57,808 nucleotides of DNA from an uncultured Oscillospiraceae bacterium (GTDB lineage: Bacteria; Bacillota; Clostridia; Oscillospirales; Oscillospiraceae), in the NCBI GenBank assembly GCA_934572335.1, contig CAKTKU010000013.1, forward strand, positions 1 through 57,808, read 5' to 3'. Position 1 is the first letter of the stretch, and the number at the start of each line of letters is the position of its first letter. The translations under genes and the position numbers were made by a program. The notes beneath the pieces were generated by a model. It was given only the letters and a program-made list of their open reading frames with translations. It was not told where the DNA came from and did no database searches. Shown in pieces: positions 48,771-57,451 of the stretch.

Positions 48771-48932
48771 AGGCAGCGCCGCACGATGCGGCAAGAGCAG
48801 CCGGCGAGAGAATTTGTGTTCTGACGACGATGCTTTTTCGCAGGAATACTTTGTGTATTTCAAGAAAAAGCAGCTAAGTCAGAGCGCGAATTGTCCGTCG
48901 GATGCCGCAGACGTATTGTGTGGGCGTTGCCT
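48771..48932. repeat. Fold-back intergenic repeat, copy B (full length)
   Basis: A 162-bp element with imperfect inverted ends (AGGCAGCGCCGCAC against AGGCAACGCCCACA read from the other end). The arms pair along most of their length: ATGCGGCA with TGCCGCAT, GAATT blocks, and GCTTTTT with AAAAAGC next to the centre. The central 26-base core (48839-48864) is identical to copy A. It lies between sepF and divIVA, where many Firmicutes carry ylmG and ylmH. Confidence 0.8.
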
Positions 48933-48958
48933 AAAGAAAACGAAAGGTGGATAAACAT

Positions 48959-49624
48959 ATGATCACTGCTCAGGATATTCGTGAAAAGACCTTTGAGAAG
49001 TCCCGAATAGGCGGCTACGACATGGCGGCTGTGGACGATTTTCTTGAGGAGCTTGCCGACGATGTGACGGCGTATCAGAAAGAAAACGCCGTGCTGAAGA
49101 GCAAGATGAAGGTGCTTGTCGACAAGATAGAGGAATACCGCGCGAATGAAGAGGCGCTGAACATGGCTGTTCTGTCCGCGCAGAAGCTCGCCGTGCAGAT
49201 AGAGAGCGACGCGCGCACGAGAAGCGCGGCGATGATAGAGGACGCCGAGCGCCAGGTCAAGGCCCGCGTCGGCGGCATTGAGGACGAGGTCGCCCGCCAG
49301 CAGAAGCGTCTTGAGGACGCCAAGGCCGCAACCGAGAAGTTCTTTGACGCGGCGCGCGCACTGTGCAATACCCAGATGCGCAATCTCGACGCGATAGCCG
49401 CCGGGATGACCGCCTCCGCCCCTGCCGCCGCACCCGCGGCTGCACCCGCCGCTCCCGCGGGCGAGAGCGAGAGCGCCGATGTCGACAGCGCCGTGCGCAG
49501 CATTGAGGAGTCCGTCTCCAAGATGCGCCCCGAGCCCCCCGTCAATATCGATCTCTCCTCCTCGATGAAGGCCCCGTCCAAGCCCAAGAAGAACATCGAC
49601 AGGACGCAGACCTTCAATCTCTGA
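48959..49624 (+). CDS. divIVA: Cell division/polarity protein DivIVA
   Basis: This encodes 221 residues from the ATG at 48959 with AAAGGTGG upstream. The N-terminal lipid-binding domain reads ITAQDIREKTFEKSRIGGYDMAAVDDFLEELADD, followed by two coiled coils (residues ~35-150). An Ala/Pro linker and a short C-terminal end follow. It marks curved membrane at septum and poles. The gene directly follows repeat copy B. Confidence 0.94.
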   Translation: MITAQDIREKTFEKSRIGGYDMAAVDDFLEELADDVTAYQKENAVLKSKMKVLVDKIEEYRANEEALNMAVLSAQKLAVQIESDARTRSAAMIEDAERQVKARVGGIEDEVARQQKRLEDAKAATEKFFDAARALCNTQMRNLDAIAAGMTASAPAAAPAAAPAAPAGESESADVDSAVRSIEESVSKMRPEPPVNIDLSSSMKAPSKPKKNIDRTQTFNL

Positions 49625-49720
49625 GAGCGACAGGGTCTTACTTTGCCATATCCGGGGCGCGCGTGTGAACGTCCGCCCCGTTCAGCCGTTTTATAAAGAC
49701 AAATAGGAGTGTATACACAT

Positions 49721-52522
49721 ATGCCACAGGATTTTAACGCAACGCTGAATCTGCCGAAAACCGACTTCCCCATGCGCGCGGGTCTGCCCAAGCGCGAGCC
49801 GGAAATGCTCAAGCACTGGCAGGAGCTTGATATTTATAACGAGATGCTCAAAAAGAACGAGGGTCATCCCCGCTTCAACCTGCATGACGGCCCTCCGTTC
49901 TCCAACGGCGACATTCACATGGGTCACGCGCTCAACAAGTCCATAAAGGACTTCATCACCCGCTCCTACGCCATGCGCGGGTACTATACCCCATACATCC
50001 CCGGCTGGGATAACCACGGCATGCCCATAGAGAGCGCCATCATCAAGGAGCAGCGTCTCAACCACAAGGCCATGAGCGTGGCGGATTTCCGTTCCGCGTG
50101 CGAGGCATATGCCGAGAAGTATATCAACCGCCAGATGGACGGCTTCAAGCGTCTTGGCGTCATTGCCGACTGGGAGCACCCCTATAAGACCATGAACCGC
50201 GGCTTCGAGGCGGATGAGATCCGCATCTTCGGCCGCATGTACAAGAACGGGCATATCTACAAGGGGCTCAAGCCCGTGTACTGGTGCCCCAAGGACGAGA
50301 CCGCCCTCGCCGAGGCGGAGATCGAGTATCATGACGACCCCTGCACCACCGTGTATGTCAAGTTCCCGATGAAGGACGACCTCGGCAAGCTCGGTCACAT
50401 CGACCACTCCAAGCTCTACTTCGTCATCTGGACGACGACCATATGGACGCTGCCCGGCAACCTCGCCATCGCGCTGCACCCGGACGAGGCCTACGCCCTT
50501 GTCAAGGCTCCCAACGGCGAGATCTACATCATGGCGGAGGCGCTGACCGAGAAGGTCATGAACATCGGCGGCTTTGACAGCTATGAGATCATTGAGACCC
50601 ACCCCGGCCGCTTCTTTGAGAATATGCTCGCCCAGCACCCGTTTATCGACAAGACCTCGCGTCTGCTGCTGGCGGACTACGTCACTATGGACTCCGGCAC
50701 GGGCTGCGTGCACACGGCTCCCGGCTTCGGCGCGGACGACTATCAGACCTGCCGCCGCTACGGGATGGAGCTTGTCGTCCCTGTGGACGATCAGGGCCGC
50801 CACACCGATTACGCCGGCAAGTACGCCGGTATGACCACCGATGAATCCAACCCTGTTATCCTCAACGACATGAAGGAGAGCGGCATGCTCTTCGCGTCCG
50901 AGGACATCGTTCACTCCTACCCCCACTGCTGGCGCTGCAAGAGCCCGATAATCTTCCGCGCCACGCCGCAGTGGTTCTGCTCGGTCGACTCGTTCAAGGA
51001 CGAGGCTGTCGCCGCGTGCGAGAACGTCCGCTGGCTGCCCGCGTGGGGCAAGGACCGCATGGGCGCTATGATCCGCGAGCGCGCCGACTGGTGCATCTCC
51101 CGTCAGCGCCGCTGGGGTCTCCCCATCCCCGTGTTCTACTGCGACGACTGCCATAAGCCCGTCTGCACCGACGAGACCATCGAATCCGTCGCCTCTATCT
51201 TTGAAAAGAGCGGCAGCAACGCATGGTTTGATCTGGACGCGGCGGAGCTTCTGCCCGAGGGCTTTGTCTGCCCGCACTGCGGCGGCAAGCACTTCACCAA
51301 GGAGACCGACACGCTCGACGGCTGGTTTGACTCCGGCTCCACCCACTATGCCGCGATGAAGCGCGATCAGGGCTTCTGGCCGGCGGATATGTATATGGAG
51401 GGCGGCGACCAGTACCGCGGCTGGTTCCAGTCTTCACTGCTGGTGGCGGTCGGCGCGCTCGGCATGGGCGCACCGTACAAGGAATGCCTCACCCACGGGT
51501 GGACGGTCGACGGCGAGGGACGCGCGATGCACAAATCCCTCGGCAACGGCGTTGACCCGGCGGACATGATAAAGGAATTCGGCGCGGACATCGTGCGTCT
51601 GTGGGCAGGCTCTGCCGACTACCACGTTGACGTGCGCTGCTCAAAGGACATCTTCAAGCACCTCAGCCAGAACTACCTCAAGTTCCGCAACACCGCGCGC
51701 TACTGCCTGGGCAACCTCAACGGCTTCGATCCGGACGAGCTCGTCGCGCCGGAGGATATGCTTGAGCTTGACCGCTGGGCGATAACGAAGCTCAACGCCC
51801 TCATCGAAAAGGTCGCCGCGGCGTATGACGACTATGAGTTCCACATCGTCTCCCACGCGATCAACGACTTCTGCGTTGTTGAGCTTTCCAGCTTCTATCT
51901 CGACATCATCAAGGATCGCCTCTACTGCGAGGAGCCCAACGGGCTCAAGCGCCGCAGCGCACAGACCGCGCTCTGGCTCATCCTCGACAGCCTCACCAAA
52001 ATGTTCGCCCCCATCCTCGCGTTCACCTGCGATGAGATCTGGCTGGCGATGCCCCATAAGTCCACTGACGATGCGCGCAACGTCGTGCTCAACGTCATGA
52101 ACAAGCCCTTCACCGAGTACGCGCTCGACGATGCCGCCCTCGCCAAGTGGGACGCGCTCATCTCCCTGCGCAGCGACGTGAACGGCGTGCTTGAATCCGC
52201 CCGCGCCGACAAGCGCATCGGCAAGCCGCTCGAGGCCTCCGTGACGCTCCACGCCGTGGACGATGCCTCCCGCGACGCTGTCAAGGCGGTCGAGAGCATG
52301 AACCTCTCTGAGCTTTTCATCGTCTCCAAGTGCCTCATCTCCGACGAGGACGATCCCGCCGAGGGCGCTGTCATCGGCGAGGGTGTGAATAACCCGGGTC
52401 TGAAGATCTCCGTCACGGAGGCTCCGGGGACGAAGTGCCCGCGCTGCTGGATGCACTCCGAGCAGGCAGACCCCCAGACCGGTCTCTGCCCGCGCTGCGC
52501 CGCAGTCGTCGCAAAGCTCTGA
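49721..52522 (+). CDS. ileS: Isoleucyl-tRNA synthetase
   Basis: This encodes 933 residues from the ATG at 49721 with TAGGAG upstream. HIGH motif: DGPPFSNGDIHMGHALNK. The KMSKS loop is changed to RAMHKSLGN, a form I recall from other Clostridia. The CP1 editing domain (WTTTIWTLPGNLAIA, GTGCVHTAPGFGADDY) is present. A C-terminal zinc site reads CPRCWMHSEQ with a later CPRC. Position between divIVA and lspA is the usual Firmicutes order. Confidence 0.97.
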   Translation: MPQDFNATLNLPKTDFPMRAGLPKREPEMLKHWQELDIYNEMLKKNEGHPRFNLHDGPPFSNGDIHMGHALNKSIKDFITRSYAMRGYYTPYIPGWDNHGMPIESAIIKEQRLNHKAMSVADFRSACEAYAEKYINRQMDGFKRLGVIADWEHPYKTMNRGFEADEIRIFGRMYKNGHIYKGLKPVYWCPKDETALAEAEIEYHDDPCTTVYVKFPMKDDLGKLGHIDHSKLYFVIWTTTIWTLPGNLAIALHPDEAYALVKAPNGEIYIMAEALTEKVMNIGGFDSYEIIETHPGRFFENMLAQHPFIDKTSRLLLADYVTMDSGTGCVHTAPGFGADDYQTCRRYGMELVVPVDDQGRHTDYAGKYAGMTTDESNPVILNDMKESGMLFASEDIVHSYPHCWRCKSPIIFRATPQWFCSVDSFKDEAVAACENVRWLPAWGKDRMGAMIRERADWCISRQRRWGLPIPVFYCDDCHKPVCTDETIESVASIFEKSGSNAWFDLDAAELLPEGFVCPHCGGKHFTKETDTLDGWFDSGSTHYAAMKRDQGFWPADMYMEGGDQYRGWFQSSLLVAVGALGMGAPYKECLTHGWTVDGEGRAMHKSLGNGVDPADMIKEFGADIVRLWAGSADYHVDVRCSKDIFKHLSQNYLKFRNTARYCLGNLNGFDPDELVAPEDMLELDRWAITKLNALIEKVAAAYDDYEFHIVSHAINDFCVVELSSFYLDIIKDRLYCEEPNGLKRRSAQTALWLILDSLTKMFAPILAFTCDEIWLAMPHKSTDDARNVVLNVMNKPFTEYALDDAALAKWDALISLRSDVNGVLESARADKRIGKPLEASVTLHAVDDASRDAVKAVESMNLSELFIVSKCLISDEDDPAEGAVIGEGVNNPGLKISVTEAPGTKCPRCWMHSEQADPQTGLCPRCAAVVAKL

Positions 52523-52539
52523 TCTGACCATATATAAAT

Positions 52540-52629
52540 GTGACCGGCGCTTCCCCCGCCGGTCACGCCCGGCTTTTCAGATATGCTCCGGGCGCAAATT
52601 TCGCGTGCCGTCGATTCCGGTCGACGGCA
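52540..52629 (+). other. Two strong hairpins between ileS and lspA
   Basis: The first stem is GTGACCGGCG / CGCCGGTCAC (52540-52566), followed after a few bases by GGCTTTTC. The second is TGCCGTCGA / TCGACGGCA (52606-52629), ending 5 bases before the lspA ribosome site. The first may be a weak terminator and the second a translation-level structure. Confidence 0.5.
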
Positions 52630-52643
52630 GATAGGAGAAAGAT

Positions 52644-53891
52644 ATGCTTTATGCTATTGTCGGTATCCTGGTCATTATCCTTGACCAGGGGGTAAAGTAC
52701 TGGGTCACGACCAATCTCATGGTCGGCACGGTGACTGAGCCTCTCATACCCGGTGTTCTCAGCCTTGTCCGGCTCCACAATGACGGTGCCGCGTTCAGCT
52801 TCCTTGCTGGCGGCGGTGCGCGCATCTACTTCATCATTCTCACCGCCGTGTTCACCATCGCCGTTATCATCGCCCTCGCCACGAACTTTATCAACGGGCG
52901 TTTCGGGCGCTGGTGCCTCGTGCTGGTGACGGCCGGAGGACTGTCGAACTGCCTTGACCGCGTGCTCTACGGCTATGTTGTCGATATGTTCAAGATCGAC
53001 CTCTTCGATTTCGCCGTGTTCAATGTCGCGGATATATTCATCACGGTGTTCGCGCTGCTGTTCATCGTGTATATCATCTTCGGCGGCGAGGGCAAGGACG
53101 ACAAGGAGGACGAGTTCGACGAGGACGATGATGAGGACGCCGACCGCGAGCCGCTGAACGTCAGCTTCAGGAAAAAACGCGCCACAGAGCGCGACGCCGC
53201 CCCTGCAAAGCCCGCGCGCGAGCGTGCAGCCGACGCCAAGGCGAAGAAGTACCGCATGGATGACGACGAGGACGACGATGTCGCCTCCCCGCGCTTTGGC
53301 TTCGGCAAGCGCAAAAAGCCCGCCGACGATGAGGACGTCAGACCCGCCGCAAAGCAGCCCGCAAAGGCGCGCGCCGCGGCTGATAGCTCCCCCGCCGCGC
53401 GCCGCGAGAAGTCGCTTGAGGGCTTCGGCAGAAGCGCCGCTGCCGCCCCTGCGCAGTCCGGTCGCCCCGCCGCGAAGCAGGGCGCGAAGAAGACGCGCTA
53501 TGAGGAGGATTACGAGGCCTACACCGCCGCGCACCCCGAGACGAAGACCGCCCAGCGAAAGACCGCTCCCGCCGCGAAGTCCGCGCCCGCGTTCGACCCG
53601 GCTGATCCGTTCGCCGAGTGGGAGCGCGCGAATGCCCGTGTCGAGAGCCGTCAGAACACCGGCTCCACGGCAAAGGCAATGGGCGTGAACACGCAGAGCG
53701 CCGCCAAGCCCGCAGCTCCTGCCGCGCGCGAGGATGCCGCTGCTGCCGCTCCCGCGGCTCCTGTGCAGCGTCCCGCCGCACCGCAGACCCCGGCGCGTCC
53801 CGCGGCTCCCGCCGCCGCGCCGAAGCCCGCACCCAAGAGCAGCAGCGCGGACGAGTTCGACCTTGACGACATTCTCAACGAGTTCAAGTAA
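52644..53891 (+). CDS. lspA: Lipoprotein signal peptidase LspA with long disordered C-terminal extension
   Basis: This encodes 415 residues with AGGAG upstream; normal LspA is 150-170. Residues 1-147 are a complete enzyme with four membrane helices and the family motifs LDQGVKYWV, LVRLHNDGAAFSF, GGLSNCLDRV, GYVVDMF (Asp114) and FNVADIFI (Asp130), the catalytic pair. From residue ~148 a 268-residue tail follows, first acidic (EDEFDEDDDEDADREP), then Lys/Arg/Ala/Pro-rich, ending in an acidic-hydrophobic motif (DEFDLDDILNEFK). No frameshift or internal start with a ribosome site was seen at the junction, so the tail is part of the protein. The next gene overlaps its stop. Confidence 0.93.
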   Translation: MLYAIVGILVIILDQGVKYWVTTNLMVGTVTEPLIPGVLSLVRLHNDGAAFSFLAGGGARIYFIILTAVFTIAVIIALATNFINGRFGRWCLVLVTAGGLSNCLDRVLYGYVVDMFKIDLFDFAVFNVADIFITVFALLFIVYIIFGGEGKDDKEDEFDEDDDEDADREPLNVSFRKKRATERDAAPAKPARERAADAKAKKYRMDDDEDDDVASPRFGFGKRKKPADDEDVRPAAKQPAKARAAADSSPAARREKSLEGFGRSAAAAPAQSGRPAAKQGAKKTRYEEDYEAYTAAHPETKTAQRKTAPAAKSAPAFDPADPFAEWERANARVESRQNTGSTAKAMGVNTQSAAKPAAPAAREDAAAAAPAAPVQRPAAPQTPARPAAPAAAPKPAPKSSSADEFDLDDILNEFK

Positions 53892-54814
53892 TGGACGAGA
53901 ACTATATTATCATCACAGCAAAGGAGAGCGGCGAAAGACTCGACGCTCTCCTTGCTCGTAGTATCGACGGCCTGACGCGCTCCGCGGCACAGCGGCTGCT
54001 TGATTCCGGCGCGGTGACGCTCGGCGATACGGCGCTGAAGAAAAACTACCGCACCCGCGAGGGCGAGGAGTACACCGTCATTCTGCCGGAGCTTTCGGAC
54101 GTGCCGCTCATCGCGCAGGACATACCGCTTGACATAGTGTACGAGGACGACGATGTTATCGTCGTCAACAAGCCCCGCGGCATGGTCGTGCACCCTGCGC
54201 CGGGGCATCCGGACGGCACGCTTGTCAACGCGCTGATGTTCCACTGCGGCGACAGCCTCTCCGGTATCGGCGGTGAGCGCCGCCCCGGCATCGTCCACCG
54301 CATCGACAAGGACACATCGGGGCTCCTCATCGCTGCAAAGAACGATTTTGCGCATCAGGCGCTCGCCGCGCAGCTCGCCGACCGCAGTCTCTCCCGCGTG
54401 TATGAGGCCGTTGTGCGCGGCAGGATGCGTGAGGACGCGGGCACAGTCGACCGTCCGATAGGACGTCACCCGACGGACAGAAAGCGCATGGCGGTCACGG
54501 AGAAAAACAGCCGCCCTGCGCGCACGGACTGGTCGGTCATCGCGCGGTATAATGGCTACACGCACATTGAGTGCCGCCTGCACACCGGGCGCACGCACCA
54601 GATACGTGTGCACATGGCGTCGCTCGGGCATCCCCTGCTGGGGGACTTCACATACGGTGCGCCGTCGCCCGAAAAGGGGCTGGAGGGGCAGTGTCTGCAC
54701 GCGCGGCGGCTCCGCTTCGTCCACCCGCGCACGCTCGAGCATATCGAGCTGACGAGCGCCCTGCCGCAGTATTTCATGGACGTGCTCGCCCGTCTCGGTC
54801 CGCAGATAGGCTAG
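53891..54814 (+). CDS. rluD: RluD-family 23S rRNA pseudouridine synthase
   Basis: This encodes 307 residues, starting on the lspA stop (TAATG). An N-terminal S4 RNA-binding domain (RLDALLARSIDGLTRSAAQRLLDSGAV) precedes the RluA-type catalytic domain with the active Asp in GIVHRIDKDTSGLLI and with CRLHTGRTHQIRVHMASLGHPLLGD. B. subtilis YlyB holds the same position. Confidence 0.94.
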   Translation: MDENYIIITAKESGERLDALLARSIDGLTRSAAQRLLDSGAVTLGDTALKKNYRTREGEEYTVILPELSDVPLIAQDIPLDIVYEDDDVIVVNKPRGMVVHPAPGHPDGTLVNALMFHCGDSLSGIGGERRPGIVHRIDKDTSGLLIAAKNDFAHQALAAQLADRSLSRVYEAVVRGRMREDAGTVDRPIGRHPTDRKRMAVTEKNSRPARTDWSVIARYNGYTHIECRLHTGRTHQIRVHMASLGHPLLGDFTYGAPSPEKGLEGQCLHARRLRFVHPRTLEHIELTSALPQYFMDVLARLGPQIG

Positions 54815-54844
54815 AATAGATCAGATCATACGGAGGAACATACA

Positions 54845-55042
54845 ATGGATATGAAGAAGCTGACAAAGCTTGTTATTGGGGTTATCGCGCTGGCGCTCGT
54901 CATCGCGGCTGTCGTGTTCGTGGTGCGGCTCGTCGGCGGGCTGATCACGGGGGCATTCAACCTCGTGCTCGGCATCGTGGTGGTCGCGGCGCTCGTCGCA
55001 ATCGTGGCGTGGATGTTCTGGTACGCCGCGAAGAACAAATAA
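54845..55042 (+). CDS. 65-residue two-helix membrane protein
   Basis: This encodes 65 residues with GGAGGAA upstream. A basic N-terminus (MDMKKLTK) is followed by two hydrophobic helices (residues ~9-30 and ~38-60) with a short Gly hinge, and ends in AAKNK. No known small-protein family is recognised. The good ribosome site, the position 30 bases after rluD and the terminator right after it support a real gene. Confidence 0.75.
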   Translation: MDMKKLTKLVIGVIALALVIAAVVFVVRLVGGLITGAFNLVLGIVVVAALVAIVAWMFWYAAKNK

Positions 55043-55068
55043 GCCGCGCAGATACGCGCATATATGCC

Positions 55069-55102
55069 AAAAGCCGTCCCCAATGCACGGGGACGGCCTT
55101 TT
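55069..55102. terminator. Bidirectional terminator
   Basis: Arms AAAAGCCGTCCCC and GGGGACGGCCTTTT lie between the small membrane protein gene and the convergent uraA. Confidence 0.88.
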
Positions 55103-55118
55103 ACTGTGTTATGCTATA

Positions 55119-56504
55119 TTACTGGTTCTCGTCCATGTTAATCGCGCCGGAGAGGTCAACGGAGGTCGAGCCTTCGTTCTCCTGTTCGAAGACGTAGTCC
55201 TTGCCGGGCAGTATCGCGTTTAGCGCGATGCCGACGATGGAGGCGACTGCGAGGCCGGAGAGGCTGACAATGCCGATCTGGATGCTGCCGGAGTAGCTGA
55301 TGCCGATGGCGAGCACAAGGATGAGCGCCGCGATGATAACATTGCGGGTGTTGGTGAAATCGACCTTGTTCTCCACGACGTTGCGCACGCCGACGGCGGA
55401 GATCATACCGTAGAGGATGAGGGACACGCCGCCGATGGTGGCGGTGGGCATGGCGGAGACGAGCGCGGCGAACTTCGGGCAGAAGGAGACGAGAATCGCT
55501 ATGCCGGCAGCGATGCGGATGACGCGCGGGTCATAGACCTTGGAGAGCGCGAGCACGCCGGTGTTCTCGCCATAGGTGGTGTTTGCGGGGCCGCCGAAGA
55601 GCGCGGCGAGGGAGGTCGCGAGACCGTCGCCGAGGAGGGTGCGATGGAAGCCGGGGTCGGACATGAAGTTCTGACCGACGGTGGAGGATATTGCGCAGAT
55701 GTCGCCGATGTGCTCGACCATGGTTGCGAGGGACAGGGGGACGATGGTGAACACTGCGGACCACAGCAGGGCGGTGTCAATGCTGCCGCTGCCGAAGAGA
55801 CCGAACACGGTGCTGTTCCAGTGCACAGGCAGACCGACCCATGCGGCGTTCGCGACCGCGGTGGAGACTGCCTCGCGCTCTGCCGGGTCAACGATGAGCG
55901 CGAAGATGTAGGAGCCGACAACACCGAGGAGTATCGGGATGATCTTCGTCATGCCCTTGCCCCACATATTGAAGCCGATGACGATCGCGATGGCGACGAC
56001 AGCGACGAGCCAGTTAGCCTTGCAGTTGTTGATAGCGGAGGAGGAGAGCGTCAGACCGATCGCGATGATGATGGGACCGGTGACGATGGGCGGGAAAAAG
56101 CGCATGACCTTTTTCACGCCGAACTTCTTGAACAGCGCCGCGAGGATGACATACATCAGACCCGCGATGAGCACACCGAAGCAGGCGTAGGGCAGAAGCG
56201 CGTTATCATATATCGCCGAGCCGTCCGCCGCGGTGCCGACGGTGCGGATGGCGTTGTAGCCGCCGATGAACGCGAAGGAGCTGCCGAGGAAGGCGGGAAC
56301 CTTGCGCTTGGTGATGAGGTGGAACAGGAGCGTGCCGATGCCGGCGAAGAAGAGCGCGGTCGCGACGTTGAGACCGGTCAGCGCCGGGACGAGCACGGTC
56401 GCTCCGAACATGGCGAACATATGCTGAAGACCAAGCAGCAGCATCTTCGGCGTACCGAGGGTACGCGCGTCGGTGATAGGACCGTCAATGGTTGTTGTTT
56501 TCAT
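55119..56504 (-). CDS. uraA: Uracil:cation symporter (UraA/PyrP, NCS2 family)
   Basis: This encodes 461 residues with GAGAGAGG upstream and about 12-14 membrane helices. Family motifs: LLLGLQHMFAMFGATVLVP, FLGSSFAFIGG, LATMVEHIGDICAIS (with the uracil-binding Glu-His) and GGPANTTYGENTGVLALSKVYDPRV. It imports uracil. It lies 81 bases after pyrR on the same strand and would share its attenuator, as pyrR-pyrP do in B. subtilis. Here, however, the pair is inverted relative to the lspA-rluD genes. Confidence 0.95.
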   Translation of the reverse strand: MKTTTIDGPITDARTLGTPKMLLLGLQHMFAMFGATVLVPALTGLNVATALFFAGIGTLLFHLITKRKVPAFLGSSFAFIGGYNAIRTVGTAADGSAIYDNALLPYACFGVLIAGLMYVILAALFKKFGVKKVMRFFPPIVTGPIIIAIGLTLSSSAINNCKANWLVAVVAIAIVIGFNMWGKGMTKIIPILLGVVGSYIFALIVDPAEREAVSTAVANAAWVGLPVHWNSTVFGLFGSGSIDTALLWSAVFTIVPLSLATMVEHIGDICAISSTVGQNFMSDPGFHRTLLGDGLATSLAALFGGPANTTYGENTGVLALSKVYDPRVIRIAAGIAILVSFCPKFAALVSAMPTATIGGVSLILYGMISAVGVRNVVENKVDFTNTRNVIIAALILVLAIGISYSGSIQIGIVSLSGLAVASIVGIALNAILPGKDYVFEQENEGSTSVDLSGAINMDENQ

Positions 56505-56585
56505 TCAATTTACCTCTCTCAGTAGATATTTTATTGAATTTTCGGGGTCTCCCCCTATATATAAACGGCGCATGCCGGTTATATC

Positions 56586-57134
56586 TTATATATCGTGCTC
56601 AATGTCCATGAGGAACACGCCCGTCTCGCCGTCGTACTCCGGCAGGCGAACCTCCACGAGCTCGCTGCGCGAAGTTGGGATGTTCTTCCCCACGTAATCG
56701 GCGCGTATGGGCAGCTCACGGTGACCGCGGTCGACGAGCACAGCAAACTGTATCGTCCGCGGACGTCCGCAGGAGAACACAGCCTCGATTGCGGCGCGCC
56801 CCGTTCGCCCTGTGAACAGCACGTCGTCCACCAGTACAACGTCCTTCGCCGTCACGTCAAAATCGAGCTCCGCGCGGCGGACAAACGGATTCTCGGCGTA
56901 GGTGGTGAGATCGTCGCGGTAAAACCCGATGTCTATGCTGCCGCACGGCATGTCCACGCCCTCGATCTTCTCAATATTGTCGTGTATTATGCGCGCTATC
57001 GGCTCGCCTCTGCGGCGTATACCGACAAGCACGACGTTGTCCACGCCCTTGTTCTTCTCGGTTATCTCATGGGAGATGCGCATGAGCGCACGGCGGAGTG
57101 CGGCCTCGTCCATTATCTGTGCCTTCAGCTTCAT
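56586..57134 (-). CDS. pyrR: Bifunctional pyr operon regulator / uracil phosphoribosyltransferase PyrR
   Basis: This encodes 182 residues from the ATG at 57134 with AAGGAGAGG upstream; the frame extends upstream through the leader but has no site there. The PRPP loop is VVLVDDVLFTGRTGRAAIEAV and the RNA-contact region LVGIRRRGEPIARII is typical. It senses UMP/UTP and binds the leader hairpin to cause termination. Confidence 0.96.
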   Translation of the reverse strand: MKLKAQIMDEAALRRALMRISHEITEKNKGVDNVVLVGIRRRGEPIARIIHDNIEKIEGVDMPCGSIDIGFYRDDLTTYAENPFVRRAELDFDVTAKDVVLVDDVLFTGRTGRAAIEAVFSCGRPRTIQFAVLVDRGHRELPIRADYVGKNIPTSRSELVEVRLPEYDGETGVFLMDIEHDI

Positions 57135-57174
57135 ATGCCTCTCCTTTCCTTTCGGAAATCGAAAATTGGCAACG

Positions 57175-57300
57175 AAAAAGTCCTGCCTCGCGGCAAGACA
57201 TAACATACCAGGGCACGAAGCATAGCTATGCCTCGTCCTCGCAGCGGGCAGACGCCAGCTGCTCTATATGAATGATCTTGCCGGTCTCTCTGTACCGCGC
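57175..57300 (-). promoter_or_regulatory. PyrR-dependent transcription attenuator
   Basis: Read on the minus strand from a start near 57318. A PyrR-type hairpin (57300-57280) has arms GCGCGGU / ACCGGC and loop ACAGAGAG, matching the CAGAGAG core of known PyrR sites. Its 3' side runs into CGGCAAGAT (57283-57275), which can pair over 9 bp with GTCTTGCCG, the 5' half of a terminator at 57199-57175 (GTCTTGCC / GGCAGGAC then TTTTT). So the antiterminator and terminator exclude each other and PyrR binding frees the terminator. Confidence 0.75.
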
Positions 57301-57324
57301 TTAAAAATCTTTTGATCATGTGAG

Positions 57325-57353
57325 AGTATATATTACCCGCGCCGAGAATGCAA
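57325..57353 (-). promoter_or_regulatory. Promoter of pyrR-uraA
   Basis: On the minus strand: TTGCAT, a 17-base spacer and TATACT; predicted start near 57318. Confidence 0.65.
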
Positions 57354-57451
57354 GACATTTTTTTATTCTATACGACAGTTTGGGGATATGTATAAAAATC
57401 TAACGTGATATTGCCCCCGCTTCGGCACAAATCACGCCAAATATACAAAGC

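Noticed and set aside
48771..48932. CRISPR repeat or attachment site as an explanation of the 26-base core
   Set aside because: The three copies are tens of kilobases apart, each inside a larger fold-back element, with no spacers and no cas or integrase genes.
49691..51346. 551-residue open frame on the minus strand opposite ileS
   Set aside because: Antisense frame with low-complexity Val/Leu/Ala/Gly content; IleS explains the region fully.
51520..51550. Loss of function of IleS from the changed KMSKS loop
   Set aside because: The AMHKSLGN form is one I recall from other Clostridia, the Lys-Ser core is kept, and the rest of the enzyme is intact.
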